Source: Ligula intestinalis
Lineage: Eukaryota > Platyhelminthes > Cestoda > Diphyllobothriidea > Diphyllobothriidae
NCBI GenBank assembly: GCA_036362985.1
Contig: JAYGXS010000003.1
Location: 34,265,510-34,329,509, forward strand
Direction of reading: 5' to 3'
DNA: 64,000 bases
This document shows positions 34,650 to 46,139 of this stretch, piece after piece (position 1 is the stretch's first letter; the number at the start of each line of letters is the position of its first letter). A program made the position numbers and the translations under genes. A model generated the notes under the pieces. The model saw nothing but the letters and a program-made list of their open reading frames with translations, was not told where the DNA came from and searched no databases.

Positions 34650-35995
34650 TGGCCGCTAGGGCCACTACAGTGTGGTAGATGGAAGGTTAGCGTGAACGTT
34701 TAGACATCGGTATAGGTACCTACTGGAATTTATTGGAAGAGCACCTGCCATGCCATAGGGGTACAGTACAGTAGCTGGCCCATCTCATGAAGCGTTGACC
34801 GGGTTTCTGAAGTGTTTATGCGATTAGAGGTTTCCGTAGAAAATACGGGGATATGGACCGAATTATATTGAGATTAACGATTCGAAACCACGTGACCAGC
34901 GTGGAACACAACCTCGAGCCGGGTATCAACTCACGTGGGCAGCAACAACGGGGTAGTCAGTCGGTCGACGAGGAGCAGGCCAGTAAGCACGCTGACGTGC
35001 TGACAATTACTACGGCCACAAAGGAGACAAATATCAGATGAGCTCACCAGCGATCAATCTCACGGTCAGTTAGCAGTGAACAGGCAGGTTAAAGTTCATG
35101 CGTCGAGCACGGGTATACTACTAGGCATGAGGCAAGGCTGAAACGACCCCGGTAAAACAGGATAAATCACCGCGTTACTCTGTTGATAAAATCAAGCGAG
35201 TGTCCGAAACTTCAGTCTGAATATAATTCAATCCATGTCTTCGTACTTTCTTCGTCCTCTTCTTTTGGGGATGATGACACTTATAATATATCTCGACCTC
35301 AAATCTTCACGCTGAGTTGTAAAATAGATTTCTGTGCAGCATAATCGACCAGTTTTTCAGTGACGATAAGATGCGCCTTTTAGGGATTTTTTCAGCCGCC
35401 TACAAAAGGCACATTCGGTAGGAGCAGCTAATTAAGTAGCATGCATTTTACATTCTGATTTTTAAATCCAGCAACTAGCCTTTGCTGTTCTTATCTGGCA
35501 GATAATTACCTCCTTTTTAAATTTTATACTTGAAGAATGGGCATCGCTCGGTCAAAATCCACACGGCAGTGGCCCTTGCGTTCAGGTTTCCAGTATATAT
35601 GCTGTATACTTTCTCTGTAGGGAAAGTTGCAAATTCTCTGCGCTATAAATAAAAGAAAAACATACTTTTTTGAAAGTCTCATCCCACAGATGTCTTAGAG
35701 GGCTCGTTCAACTTGATAACGGATCTGGACCGTATTCGATACTTCATAAGCAGTATTATTGAACTGACAGATACAGTGCTATATGAATGGACATAGCACG
35801 TACTTAAATATTTCATAATCGCAAACTGAAGAATACCTTTTCTCACTATATAGAAGTCATAAGGACGACCAGTATGGCCTCACAGGCAGGACATGAGAAC
35901 AGAAACCTGTTGCCTGTGTCACATTCCGTGAAATTAAGTCTAGGACTAAAGTAAGGTCATCCATATAGTTAGGGTCAAGGTTTGGGTTACTGATA
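34650..35995. other. Non-coding interval
   Basis: No gene recognised. One 62-codon plus-strand frame (34853-35041) has no motif. A short TTAGGG-like phrase at about 35967 is isolated. Confidence 0.35.
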
Positions 35996-36104
35996 GTGTG
36001 AAGGTTTGCGGTGCTCGTATCCGTTCCTTGTTTCCCTTCTCTCTCTCCCTCTTCTTCTTCTGCCCATCGACAATTGCAAAGTTCACCAGCTTGTCCCTCT
36101 TTCT

Positions 36105-36327
36105 TTTTTCAGTCCCGCCCACGGATGCCAACCGGCAACGGAGCATGGGTAGTGCCTTTAAGTCGATGACTGATTGGGTACCCGTTTCAGAAGATGCTGG
36201 CCCAGGCTTCGTGCAGGGCTGCTCTCACCCTTCTGAGATTGAATGTCTGTATGCATATGCAATGCCAGACCACGGCCCACCTGGTCCCTGCGGCCTGGTA
36301 GGCGCTGGCACTTTCGCTCGGTCCTGA
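36105..36327 (+). CDS. Possible exon after a strong acceptor, unassigned
   Basis: A long pyrimidine tract ending TTTCTTTTTTCAG (about 36090-36110) is an excellent splice acceptor. The following plus-strand frame reads PPTDANRQRSMGSAFKSM, then DWVPVSEDAGPGF, and stays open to a TGA at 36325. The downstream part is GC-rich, and the opposite strand is also open (36490-36158), so this may be repeat sequence with a fortuitous pyrimidine tract. No domain is recognised. Confidence 0.22.
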
Positions 36328-37045
36328 TTTCCTGTCGGTGCATGCGTTCGTGCTCCCACTGGGTTTCAGGCCCCACCTCAGGTGCCCTAGTAGCTATACG
36401 GTCACTAAACGGTGGGGGAAAGAGTGAGGTCGACCCTCGGCGCGTTTCTCTCCTTACTATGATAAATCTGAATGCGCTCGAATCTATCACGGTGCGCTAA
36501 AAGCCGCGGCTTAGAGGGGTTTGCCAACTGACGGGAAAACTCGGGCCCCCTACGTTGCTGCTTCTTTTGTACGCGTGTGTATGTATGCGTGTATGGGAGG
36601 AGAAAGATGACCGAGAGTCAGGCTGCAATGGCTCCTTGTTAATGTGGCCTTTATGGCGCTTCCGCGCACGCGGGAGCATACCTAGTGGTAGTTCGCTGCG
36701 TTGCTTCTGCTTGCTGTAGCTTTCGTGTTGCTGACCCAGCTTGCATCAGTGTCTTTTGTGGCTTGCTTCAGCGTTTGCTGCGGCCTGTTGGAGCACGTGG
36801 TGCCCATCGTCGAAATCGACGAGGGACTGTCAGGTTTACGGTATGATTAAGACACAAGCACATATCCCTATATAACTATGCTTATCCTTCCTGAAATTTG
36901 TCGAAAGACCATCTATGTTAGATAATGGCGCAATTATCTCTCTGTCCTGTTTAGGCGGTCCAATAAGAAATATAAAGAATTAAGACGATATATTGTCATG
37001 AGCGTACTTTTTCCATCCGACGGGATAAAGTTCACTCAAAAACTG

Positions 37046-37875
37046 GCATCCCATCGTGTCTTATTAGTTTGTACAACAATCCCTATAACAACGCTCTATA
37101 TTTTTTTCTAAATGAAAACAAGCATTTCATGAGAAGGGCCAGCTACTGTACAACTCTGTTCAAACCAGAGTATATTTATTTGAAGGTCAAAACACGCCAA
37201 TATCGGCAACATGGACTGGATATTTTTAAAGGACATCTGTGGGGTCGTTTATGCAACAGACGCTATCGGTAACCATACAATTTTTTCTGGTCCTTTTGCC
37301 TGGCGCATTTATGTGCCTCTATATGGCACTATTGCAACAGACCGGAGGGAACAGAATCCAATGCGGAATTCGTCTTAGCAATTCCCAAACGAAGGTAAAT
37401 TCTATGTAGATCAGCGAAGAAGTCTTCAGATTATTCTCAACATTTCCACGTCCGAAGTCTTCTGACGACATCAATCCAGGTGTAAGAGACAGACTGGATG
37501 AAGACATTCAAGTGAACTCAATGGAGTAAGGCACATTGCAAACAGGGACGCTTCCCACCAAGGACGCACTGCAAACTATACATATAACAACGCCTGCTGT
37601 CAAATTTTAGGAAGCAACGTGTAGCATATTTTTTGCTTTCACCAGGTTACTGCGAGGTTATACTACGGTATTGCACTGTTCCCATAGCAACACTGGATTA
37701 TGCTTCCATTGCTGACCTAAGATATTTCGTCCATCATCACATCACGTCTTTCAATGAAATAGTGAACCGGATTCGCTTTCAAGTTATCCATTTTTATGAA
37801 AAAGATTATCGTAAAAAAGAAGGATCAAAACATTTATTTTTTCGGGTTTTTGGAGTGGATAGCCAGGGAAAATAA
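37046..37875 (+). CDS. Two exon-like open segments, unassigned
   Basis: Segment 1 (about 37065-37271) follows a TCTTATTAG acceptor and reads LYNNPYNNALYFFLNE onward to a possible donor CG-GTAACC. Segment 2 (about 37648-37875) follows a strong acceptor TTTTTTGCTTTCACCAG and reads GYCEVILRYCTVPIATLDYA, later VNRIRFQVIHFYEKDYRK, to a TAA at 37873. The phases of the two do not join directly, so another exon or acceptor would be needed. Both look protein-like but match no family known to me. Confidence 0.25.
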
Positions 37876-38093
37876 CCATATATTGGCTTAATTCGTCACG
37901 TTTTCGTATACATTATAAGCATTACCGTGTATCTGTCTATTAAAAAGCGGTGTGGAATAATTAAAGCGAGTTAACAAGTAGATGAATTAAAATGCGTTGC
38001 TCCAAGCTGTTGTATGACGTCGTGAAAAATACCCTGGAATGTATGGTAAACTGTCGTATGAATATATAACTGGACTTCAGCCCTAACGTCCTC

Positions 38094-38381
38094 TCATTTA
38101 GAACTTGGAAGATCGCCTGGCCAGTAGCTCATGTTAAGATGTCTGAAGAAGCAACTATCCTCATACGGACAGTAGCCTGTTGAAGCGAAGTGTACGCAGA
38201 GCTGAGTCCTGAATTTGGGATGATCCTTCGCTTGTCGCAGATCAGCGGCTCCGTGTGCAAACTGACAGTGTTTGCCAGCAGGACAAGTGCCTAGTTTCTC
38301 CCAGTGCAGACAAGTTTTTGTTTTGTAGCGGATATTCTTGGAGATAGCCCATTGGGTAGCGAGATCCTGCTTCGTTACCGC
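38094..38381 (-). CDS. Tandem CCCH zinc-finger protein, terminal exon
   Basis: This exon opens after a clear acceptor (CTTTTATTGTTTATAG, G at 38381) and ends at a TGA (38096-38094), giving 95 residues. It contains two complete zinc fingers of spacing CX8CX5CX3H: C-LHWEKLGT-C-PAGKH-C-QFA-H and C-VHFASTGY-C-PYEDS-C-FFR-H. The linker between them is 18 residues and contains HPKFRTQLC; the first finger is preceded by RYKTKTC. Spacing, linker length and the R/K-Y/F-K/R-T lead-ins are those of the tristetraprolin/ZFP36 family, which binds AU-rich elements in mRNA and promotes decay. Related nematode proteins of this type (PIE-1, OMA, MEX groups) act in the germline. Here the fingers lie at the very C-terminus, unlike ZFP36 itself. 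It continues upstream in exons at 40607-40044 and beyond, all in phase 0. The reading frame is intact with no stops. Confidence 0.9.
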   Translation of the reverse strand, partial: AVTKQDLATQWAISKNIRYKTKTCLHWEKLGTCPAGKHCQFAHGAADLRQAKDHPKFRTQLCVHFASTGYCPYEDSCFFRHLNMSYWPGDLPSSK

Positions 38382-38645
38382 CTATAAACAATAAAAGGCG
38401 GGTTATGTATCAAAAGGAAATCATAATTTTTATTATGAGTTATTAGAGAAGTGCCTATGCAGATACTGGCATATGTGTTCGGTAAGAAGTCCTTATAAGA
38501 AACATCGTATTATACTATGCACAACTACCTACCTTTTCGCTGTTGTTTATTCAAATTTTACATCGCTGCTCCCCTAATACTCCTGGTCCCGTATCGCATA
38601 AGCCTGTTTTTGGTTACTCTGATGCTGCTAATAAGGCATCCTTAC

Positions 38646-38717
38646 CAAATCTTCCTCCGTGCTCGTGTAGCTTATTCGCGTTGGCTTAACCTGGCTGATA
38701 CATGCTACATACATATC
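38646..38717 (-). CDS. Possible small internal exon of the CCCH gene
   Basis: A 72-base segment on the minus strand lies between a CAG acceptor and a TTG-GTAAGG donor and is open in phase 0 at both ends (MYVACISQVKPTRISYTST). Phase 0 matches the flanking exons, so it could be included or skipped without a frameshift. The acceptor's pyrimidine tract is poor, so the exon may be optional or spurious. Confidence 0.35.
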
Positions 38718-38965
38718 CTGATTTCTCAAACGCGCCCAACCAGTTTAGTGTCCTTACTCCCCGCAGCCCAGATGTTAACCCGCGGCATCACGCAGATGGA
38801 AGTCTATCAACTTGTTGCGTGCTTTTGACCTGTTTTATTGCCTGATGACAGCGGCAGACAGGAGCGTTGTGCGCGCCCGAACCCGCATGACAACAGAATC
38901 GGGTTGCATGCTCAGTTGGATATCAACTGAAGAAGCCACATTGCGTAACCAACTGAGGGCGCCTT

Positions 38966-38980
38966 GGGGGGGGGGGGGGT
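38966..38980 (+). repeat. Poly-G run
   Basis: Uninterrupted run of 13 or more G followed by TGGGCGGGGCGG. It falls in an intron of the CCCH gene on the opposite strand. Confidence 0.9.
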
Positions 38981-39362
38981 GGGCGGGGCGGTGTCGACGG
39001 ATTGTCTGCTTCGACATGGCTGGCCTTCAGGGGTCATCCACGCCGCCTGCATCTTGGCGCAGAACCGCCTACTTGTCGTGGCCATCGCCAGGTCAGTCAG
39101 ATAAAAGGGCAGTAAATTCTGACAACCATAAACTTGTAAGGGGGGCTGGTAGATTTGTTGAATTAAGTTGACCCTATTGTGAAAAATGTGCGGCCTGGGC
39201 GGCCTCACAAATAGATGAGCCTACATTATGGTGGGCTCTAGATGTTTGCTTAGGAAATCCTACCCGAGCAGTCAGTTTGCTGTTCCGTAATGGTGGATTT
39301 CGTAAGAGCGATAAGTTGGGCGGGTAAAATCGATCCAATTGTGACCAAATTCACGGTTCACG

Positions 39363-39445
39363 GTGAGCCTCGTTGCTCAAATGGTAGAGCGTTGGCTGCG
39401 CAGAAGCCTTCCCAGTTGTGTGCATTTGATCCCCTACCGAGGCCG
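39363..39445 (+). repeat. tRNA-Cys-like SINE head or tRNA pseudogene
   Basis: GCCTCGTTGCTCAAATGGTAGAGC (A-box-like) runs to CATTTGATCCCCTACCGAGGC, and GCCTCG at the 5' end pairs with CGAGGC at the 3' end as an acceptor stem would. The anticodon region (GGCTGCGCAGAAGCC) resembles a tRNA-Cys arm (CTGCAGA) with two extra bases, so it would not work as a tRNA. The sequence continues past the acceptor into GGGTCCACTGTATAACC, as expected of a SINE body. It lies in an intron of the CCCH gene. Confidence 0.6.
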
Positions 39446-40043
39446 ATTTTTTTCACATATGGGTCCACTGTATAACCGTAGACGTCGCCATCGAACCATC
39501 GTCACGGAAAAACCTACTGAAGACCCCACTTATACTTATTGTGCGTGCAATTAGCACAATTCGTCAGAATGTGGCCTTCAGCAAAAAGTACGCGCAGCTT
39601 CTATAGAGAGGTACCTTGTTTGTCAAATAATTTGGCCGACGGTTGGATGGGATATTAGTTAGGGTGGCATCAGTATGCTACTGAAGGGGCGAGAATCATT
39701 TTGTGCTATTAGTTAGATAATCTGGCCACTAGACAAACAACAGCCCTCCAAGTGAAATACATCGTATCTTGTTACTTTCCACATAAATTAAATTTTGAAC
39801 TTAAAGTAAATAAATATATTCATGGTCTGCGGGCACAGACCGAAATTTGACAGGAATAGTTGTACAGAATTCATCCGCTGCTGAGGGCTAACCGCCTACT
39901 ATTCACAAGCTGTCAACGAGTAGACAGTATAGTGCATAGGAAATCACCTACGAACATAATCCCTCGCCACAGAATATAAGTGAAACACGCCTGGACTCCT
40001 ATATAATACCTGTGGTACGTTAGAAGATAAGCAAAGCACTTAC

Positions 40044-40607
40044 CCTAGGCATTTCGTTGGACTGACGCGGAAACTGCCCCTCGAATCCGCATTTCCAGAG
40101 GTCAGTAGGATCTGGATCCGCAGCGGGGTGGGCAAGACGACCAACAATAGGATGAGGTAGATTATGGGTGAGGCCTGACTCTTGACGCACAGGTGATAGC
40201 TGTTCAAATTGGGACTGGTTGTCCATCAGCGGGTTCCAGTAGAGACCTGAGACGTTAAAATCCGTGAGCGAGGAAATATTGTGATCATGCGCCTGGAGTC
40301 GATTTGCCATGGTCATGGTTGCCCGGCTAAAGAAGGCACCTGTGGTCTGATACCTACTGCAGACATCTTCTACGGGTCTTCCTCGAATGATCCGTCCCCT
40401 GCGATCTGATCCAGTGTTGACTGGCTGCTGCAAAGCGTCAAAATGCCCTGGAAGGTGCCCGGCCACAGTTGGTGACTGATCGATCGTTGCAGAGTGAGGT
40501 ATACCCGGCTGGGCTGTTTTAAAGTAGTGTGGAGCTTGATAAATGCTCCTGCGATTTAATAGGAGACATGATGCGCACATAGGTTCCGGAGTTGGTTTAC
40601 GGGAAAT
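40044..40607 (-). CDS. Tandem CCCH zinc-finger protein, internal exon
   Basis: This 564-base exon (188 codons) is bounded by an acceptor TATTTTTTGCACATCTAG immediately before 40607 and a donor AGG-GTAAGT at 40044. Both boundaries are in phase 0 and the in-frame TAG of the acceptor marks its start. The product is hydrophilic and probably disordered, rich in Pro, Gln, Ser and His (for example MANRLQAHDHNISSL and FEQLSPVRQESGL). It joins in phase to the terminal zinc-finger exon. In this protein family the regions outside the fingers are usually disordered and recruit mRNA-decay factors. No domain is seen here. Confidence 0.62.
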
Positions 40608-41451
40608 CTAGATGTGCAAAAAATATTCCGAAAGGTTAGTCAAACTAAAATTAGAGGCCAAAGTAAAATGTGTTATACTGGATTTGTACTCAGTATAATT
40701 ATCGCAAGCAACTGACCGGTTAAATAAGTGCATATTCTCCTTGATGTTTACAGGTCCTTGTTTAATTCGGTTTAGAGCTAATGGTATGGATGGGGAATAC
40801 AGTTCACTTATGGTTTCCAAACTGAATCAGATACACTCGCGAAGAACAAATGTTAAGCGTGAGAAACCAGTGAGTCGGCCTGGGTAAAGGCGTGGGATGA
40901 AGAAGGCCGTAATAAAACTAACTGGTCGTTCTTATTAGTATTTGTGAAAATCTACCATGAAAGACAATTACGTCCATTGCTCAACCCACTTGGATGCACA
41001 AGGCAGCACGCTCCGTCCTGTAAATTTAGGCTTGGCTTACATATCAAGAAGGTTGCTTAAACAGCAAGTAAACAGAATTAACCCGGCTCAAAGCACCTTT
41101 TAGGTTCCCGATTACTACAGAAGCTGATAAATACTAATGATAACCGCCAGAATGCAAGTACTCAAAATATAGCACAAAATGTGTGCCATCATGTAGTTTG
41201 ACACGAAAACGATTTGCACAGATGGAAGTTACTTCGAAAATGTCGACGTTGGACAAACTACGAACAAAGCCACTTGGTGCGACCCTGCGGTGAGGTGCAA
41301 AATTCATTCAAATTAACTTTCTCACAGATCAATAAATATAACTCGGCGATGATTATGGCAGCGTGATTTTTTTGGGGTGAATATTAAGATAACTCATAGC
41401 CACCAGTTAACCTTCGTTGGCGTACAAAAAGTGTAATTAACGAAGCCTTAC

Positions 41452-41727
41452 CTGCTCGTTTGGTGAGTGGCTTCCAGCTGACGACGGGTAACCCGAGTCA
41501 TGGGCCGGTGGGTGGGAGGCGTGCATAATGCGCCGTTGGAAGTTGAGATTTTGATCGTCAAACCAGTCATTTCCGGGGCCCAAGTGTAGTCGATGCTCCA
41601 ATTCCTCTGCCAAAAGTTGACCCATTCGAAGTCGTGTCAGGCGATTGTGTTGCTGTGGCAGTACGGGTCTAACGGCCTCCGGCGTCCAGGCGATCAGTGA
41701 ATGAAGTGAAATTAGCCGACCCCGGGA
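41452..41727 (-). CDS. Tandem CCCH zinc-finger protein, upstream exon (5' end uncertain)
   Basis: A minus-strand frame is open from a TGA at 41730-41728 to a strong donor CAG-GTAAGG at 41452, phase 0. It reads RPVLPQQHNRLTRLRMGQLL, then LEHRLHLGPGNDWFDD and HASHPPAHDSGYPSSAGSHS. The true start is unclear: an acceptor could be at GAG or CAG within 41690-41645, or translation could begin at the ATG at 41625. Splicing to 40607 keeps the frame. Any further 5' exon lies above 41.8 kb and was not found. Confidence 0.48.
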
Positions 41728-41729
41728 TC

Positions 41730-42170
41730 AACCGGTCACGTGCGAGCACCTTTGTGCGCAAAACCCTAACCCCTGACTCCGGCCTTGGCAGCTTTGACAG
41801 TAGTGGCAGCCTACGCCCTCACCACCCACCGCCCGGACACATGGAGGGGCCCTGCCCCCACGCCTGTACGCAAGGCGTGACGCCAACCCCACCCCCCGCC
41901 CCCCATTCCGCATCTCGACCTTAGCCATGATAATAGCAGCACCAGTAGCAGACTCCGTGATCAGTCCAATTGACCAGTCAAATTCCTTTAACTCGAGTCT
42001 GACCTGACAATGCCCGGATTGGTCACAACCGCGGTGGCCCGACAGCATGTCCTCTCTCTCTGCGGTAGACGAAATAGCGACACACACATACCATCGAACA
42101 CAAACAAACAACCCGACAGTCAGCCGTGCATCCGAGGTCCGAGGATGACTCATTCACACAATTTGTGAGT
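41730..42170. other. GC-rich block with open frames on both strands
   Basis: C-rich runs (CCCCACCCCCCGCCCCCC near 41890) and a possible shared segment with 16.9 kb point to an old dispersed repeat. A 141-codon minus-strand frame here has no recognised domain. It could in principle hide 5' sequence of the CCCH gene, but I cannot show that. Confidence 0.35.
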
Positions 42171-44817
42171 GCTAATGGACAGCCTGGCGACCGTGTTTAC
42201 GAGCCGATAGAGCTAGTCATCTATGTTGTCTACGGGGTCGGTGCTCTGGTAACTGTGGTAGAATGTTGTGAATCAGACTGGACACTAAAATGAGTTGGAT
42301 GACAAACGGGTGCACAACCTGTCACTAAAATGAGTCTTTCTGCGATTAACACGCGTGCTATAGTTTAACCTGTGATACTGCAGATCAGACACAGCATGAA
42401 ATAGGGATGTGGTTTTCATCACACCTGTGAAGTATGAAAGGGCGAATTGGATAAAAATGTTCCCTAAATTGTACAGATAACCTAAACTTAGACAAACAGG
42501 GGCATACTATTTGATGCTCCATAAGCATTTCTTTACATAGGTAGTGTTTATGACTTCGCGAAGCTCTAGTTCCAACTACAGTTGCCGTGTGTGGAGGGGG
42601 GGGGGGGAAACGAGAAAATCGGGCAGCAAATGCACATCACATTTTTTTCTCTCGTCGTTGGCACTCGTGTGCTTCTTGTCCGATTATGGATAGGTCGAAC
42701 GAACGTGGTTAATATACCTTTTTTAATATATTTCCATAATTCATTTACCGAAATGCGAAAACTCGCTGAACCCACAACAGCAGGTGTGAGGCTTGTATGC
42801 AATTACTACTTTTAATACGAGGTCTCCACCGGTAGGCGTAATTTTAATTAGGATTAGGTTATTCGTCTAACGAAGCAGCAAGCTCACAAACTAAGCATGA
42901 TTTCATGAACTTGCTTAATGAAAGCGCTGGCTGTATGCAAGCCTTTCGAACCCCATCGAATCCGCCATTTTTTTTAAATAGTTAGGTCATTTCGGGGGTT
43001 CTAGTGTCCGGAACTTGGTCTACCTTTATAACTCGATGAAACTGACAGGGAGACACAGAGACACACACGAAAAGGCAGAGATCCCAAATCAACCAACGTT
43101 AACAATCAAGTTTCGACTCATGTCTATACTGCAATGGTTTATTCATTGGTCCAAGCCCTCCTCGTTTGTTAACACAATTAAACATTCAAAAGAAACGTAT
43201 GACTTGTGTGGCCTAGTAAATAGATTCATATTGAGAGAGAAAAATCTCAATTTATTCCATAGACTCTAGCGTTTGCGGTAGAGAGGTGAACCAGTGTCGG
43301 TGATTATACGTATCTAGCGCACATACACGAGTGAATTATTTTTCACGATAGGAATTTAATTTTTTACAGGTGCTCCTTTCCTTCCAATCTTGTTTTATCC
43401 GGCTCTCCATCTAGACGCTACCGTCTTCGCCACTTTTACCGGCCTTTTCAGAGCCATGTATTTTGAAGAGCCCTTATCTCCTCGAACAAGCAATTATTAA
43501 GGATAGTCCTTCTGAACCTTTTTGAGTCGCAGCTTCCAAAACCGACATTTTGTTCTTCCTTGAAGTTAAAATTATCTTACTTTGAGCCTGACCTCCCTAC
43601 AATTATTAGAAAACAGTGGCTTTTGAAAATTAATAAACGACACAGCGCTAATTACGACAAACATCAGAGGATCTTGACAGTAATTTATACCGCCCAGTTG
43701 GAATAGTAGTCATAAGTTAAAATATAGTAACAGCCGGAAGTAAACCAGCACGAGAGCACAGATCTCTCTGATGTACGTCAACTGCACGCTTCAAACCTTC
43801 AAATAAAGTACTTTCGTGTTCTTTTGTCATACTTTATCCTCTGCGTTTTTTCGTCAGGTGCGATGCATTAAGTGGAATTTCAGGACAGGCATCGCATGAA
43901 CAACTAGCTTTGAAGCTTAACGCTCACTTGAAAGGCATGTCTTATTTCGTGATATGAAATGGCTACCAGCAATCAAATAACTGGGATTTTCCATTAGTTC
44001 TTCGTTCGATTGCTGTCCACAGTTCTCAATAAAATTATGTAGACAACGTTATAGTGTTGGGAAGGTTCTTTCAATATGAGTGTTCTGTTTTTCTTGATGC
44101 AATGAAATTCCTGGTTCACACTTTATAGTAATCTATCAGGAATTCCTCTCAAGTATATTTGCTTGCGTGTCCTACACAAGTATGCCTGTTCGTATGAAAC
44201 TACATGAACAGGATCCTCGCTCCTCTCTAAGTATCATTTAGAACCTTTTTTGGTGAAATAGGGAAACAGATTTGACCATGAATGCAGTTGCCTAGCAGAC
44301 TTGAAGGTACCCATTTAATATTCCATTTTTTTCATCACTTTTCCTATCACAGAATGTTTGTAATTATACTCGCTCCCTCAAAATCCTTCATTATCTATCC
44401 TAATGGAGCAGGCAATAGTTCGCCGCACTTAATAGGCCATATCGAGTGCAACATTTCAAGAGCAACTACCAAATTTGCAAGAGAAACTAGTACAACCTAT
44501 TTCCGTAGTGTATTCAACCTACTTGGATGGGTTGCAAGGATCTCATTTCGGGTTGGTATTGTCCGAGATACCACATTTATTCTCAAAAAGCGTATGGGTA
44601 ACTGCAGCGTCTCTCTAGTAATTGCGGGATTGACCCATTAAAATTTATCGAGCTTCGCGATAGTGTAGCGGAAGTATTCCAACCACAATTTTACAAAAGC
44701 GCAGATCTTTGTTCTCATGTGGTATGCATCTATGCGATATAGGTGACCTATGAGATCACCATGAAAGAGTCAACGAAGCTGAGCAAAACATTCCTAGCAG
44801 ACTGGAATGAAAATTTC
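42171..44817. other. Non-coding interval
   Basis: A poly-G run of about 14 occurs at 42595-42608. Open frames (43015-43269, 44282-44641 plus; 42802-42566 minus) are unassigned. Nothing else recognised. Confidence 0.35.
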
Positions 44818-45065
44818 TAGCATAATTGCCATCATCAGCCAACCGTACATAACCCCAAGTTTTGCTAACCCTGAGACTCGAACCCGCACACGATTTAAAC
44901 CAACTGGAGGAGCTCGAGGCGCAACCTGCGTCGAACTTCTAGCCAACAGGTCACGGGTTCGACCTTCAATGTTTGAAAAGCCTGGGAATGGGCACGACTA
45001 CTTGATGACGATAAATAAGCCAGCACAATGGCCACACCAGTCTCCCTTATCTTTTTAGGTAATGT
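44818..45065. repeat. SINE-like repeat, inverted half plus forward copy
   Basis: The left part (CCATCATCAGCCAACCGTACATAACCC...) is the reverse complement of the SINE body. The right part reads GAGCTCGAGGCGCAACCTGCGTCG (degenerate A box), CACGGGTTCGACC (B box), then GGGCACGACTACTTGATGACG and CACACCAGTCTCCCTTATCTTT. This is the same head-to-head arrangement as copy C at 28.3-28.7 kb, but diverged. Confidence 0.6.
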
Positions 45066-45675
45066 TACTCGATCGATGATATTGGCCACTGTGGGATTAC
45101 TAACTGGGTTCAGAATGGAGCCCCAAGGCATCACGGGGCGAGTATGTTCCGCGACGCGATTAATGCGCGTCCCATTGCTAAAGCAACAACAGTTTTAATG
45201 AAAAGACTACGTGTTGGTATCTCCATAGATTGGTTTCCGAACTGGAAATATAAGAACCACTTAATTTACAGGTTGTCGGCTCATTCCAGTTTTTAAAAAC
45301 GTCTCTTCTACTCGGCGTTCTCAGACAGTTAGATCGTAGTGGGCTTGTAAGTAGAGTCAGGTCCATCGAAGTTGGGGTGTGTATACGTAGACCGGCGTGC
45401 ATCACGTGCTTGGATGACGTGGAACATGCACCCCTTAGGAGCAGATGAGTCTGCCTGTGAAGTACCTTACTTCCAGATACCTACGGCAGCTTGAGCTGTT
45501 TGCGCAATCCCTTAGACACTACCTTTAATGGACTCCTTAGTCCTTAAAAAGCCGGAGAAAAAATCCAATATGCAGTGCCCAATGAGAGAACATTCAGCTT
45601 TTTTATAATCCAATATGGTAGTTACTTGCTTCTGTAACCCTGACGACCACGCACAGAGAAAATCATAGAAGTACA

Positions 45676-46137
45676 GTGGAGTTCAAAGTCCGCCTTCGTC
45701 TAGCAGAAGATGCCGATGACCAGACTACGAGAAGAAATCGTGACCAGGCCATAAGTTGCACTAATGAAAACGGAGGATGCAAGTACCTGCTTTTTTCCGA
45801 GTGGATACATAGGAATGGCCTCGGAGCAACGACAGCGTATACAAATTTGCAAACTGAGTATCCTAAATCCGCTTTCGGACATTATATCTACAATGTATGG
45901 CAGGAATTTTACAAGAAGCAAGTCAGTATATTATATTTTCGGCTCCTATACTTCCTCACTGCCAAATTTACGTCGATGTTCGATCGATGTGGAATGTTCC
46001 AAACAACACGAGAAGACGCAGTTCAGCCCTGGACTCAATCCCAAAGGCAGGATATCTTTCGCGAGCGATTTGAAATGTGCTCAAATGCTGGGACCCAGTT
46101 TCCGATCATATTTAAGTGGAACCTACTAACAACTTAA
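45676..46137 (+). CDS. Unassigned 153-codon open frame
   Basis: The frame MEFKVRLRLAEDADDQTTRR onward is one of the longest uninterrupted ATG-started frames in the window outside recognised elements. A second plus-strand frame and a minus-strand frame overlap it, so the coding strand is not certain. No domain, signal peptide or clear splice site is recognised. Confidence 0.25.
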   Translation: MEFKVRLRLAEDADDQTTRRNRDQAISCTNENGGCKYLLFSEWIHRNGLGATTAYTNLQTEYPKSAFGHYIYNVWQEFYKKQVSILYFRLLYFLTAKFTSMFDRCGMFQTTREDAVQPWTQSQRQDIFRERFEMCSNAGTQFPIIFKWNLLTT

Positions 46138-46139
46138 AA

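Noticed and set aside
38517..38828. Plus-strand 103-codon hydrophobic frame
   Set aside because: It is antisense to the candidate CCCH-gene exon and intron, and its hydrophobicity follows from T-rich composition. The case is not certain.
41728..42153. 141-codon minus-strand frame as the 5' exon of the CCCH gene
   Set aside because: It is GC-rich repeat-like sequence in a different frame from the 41452-41727 exon and lacks a donor that would restore phase.
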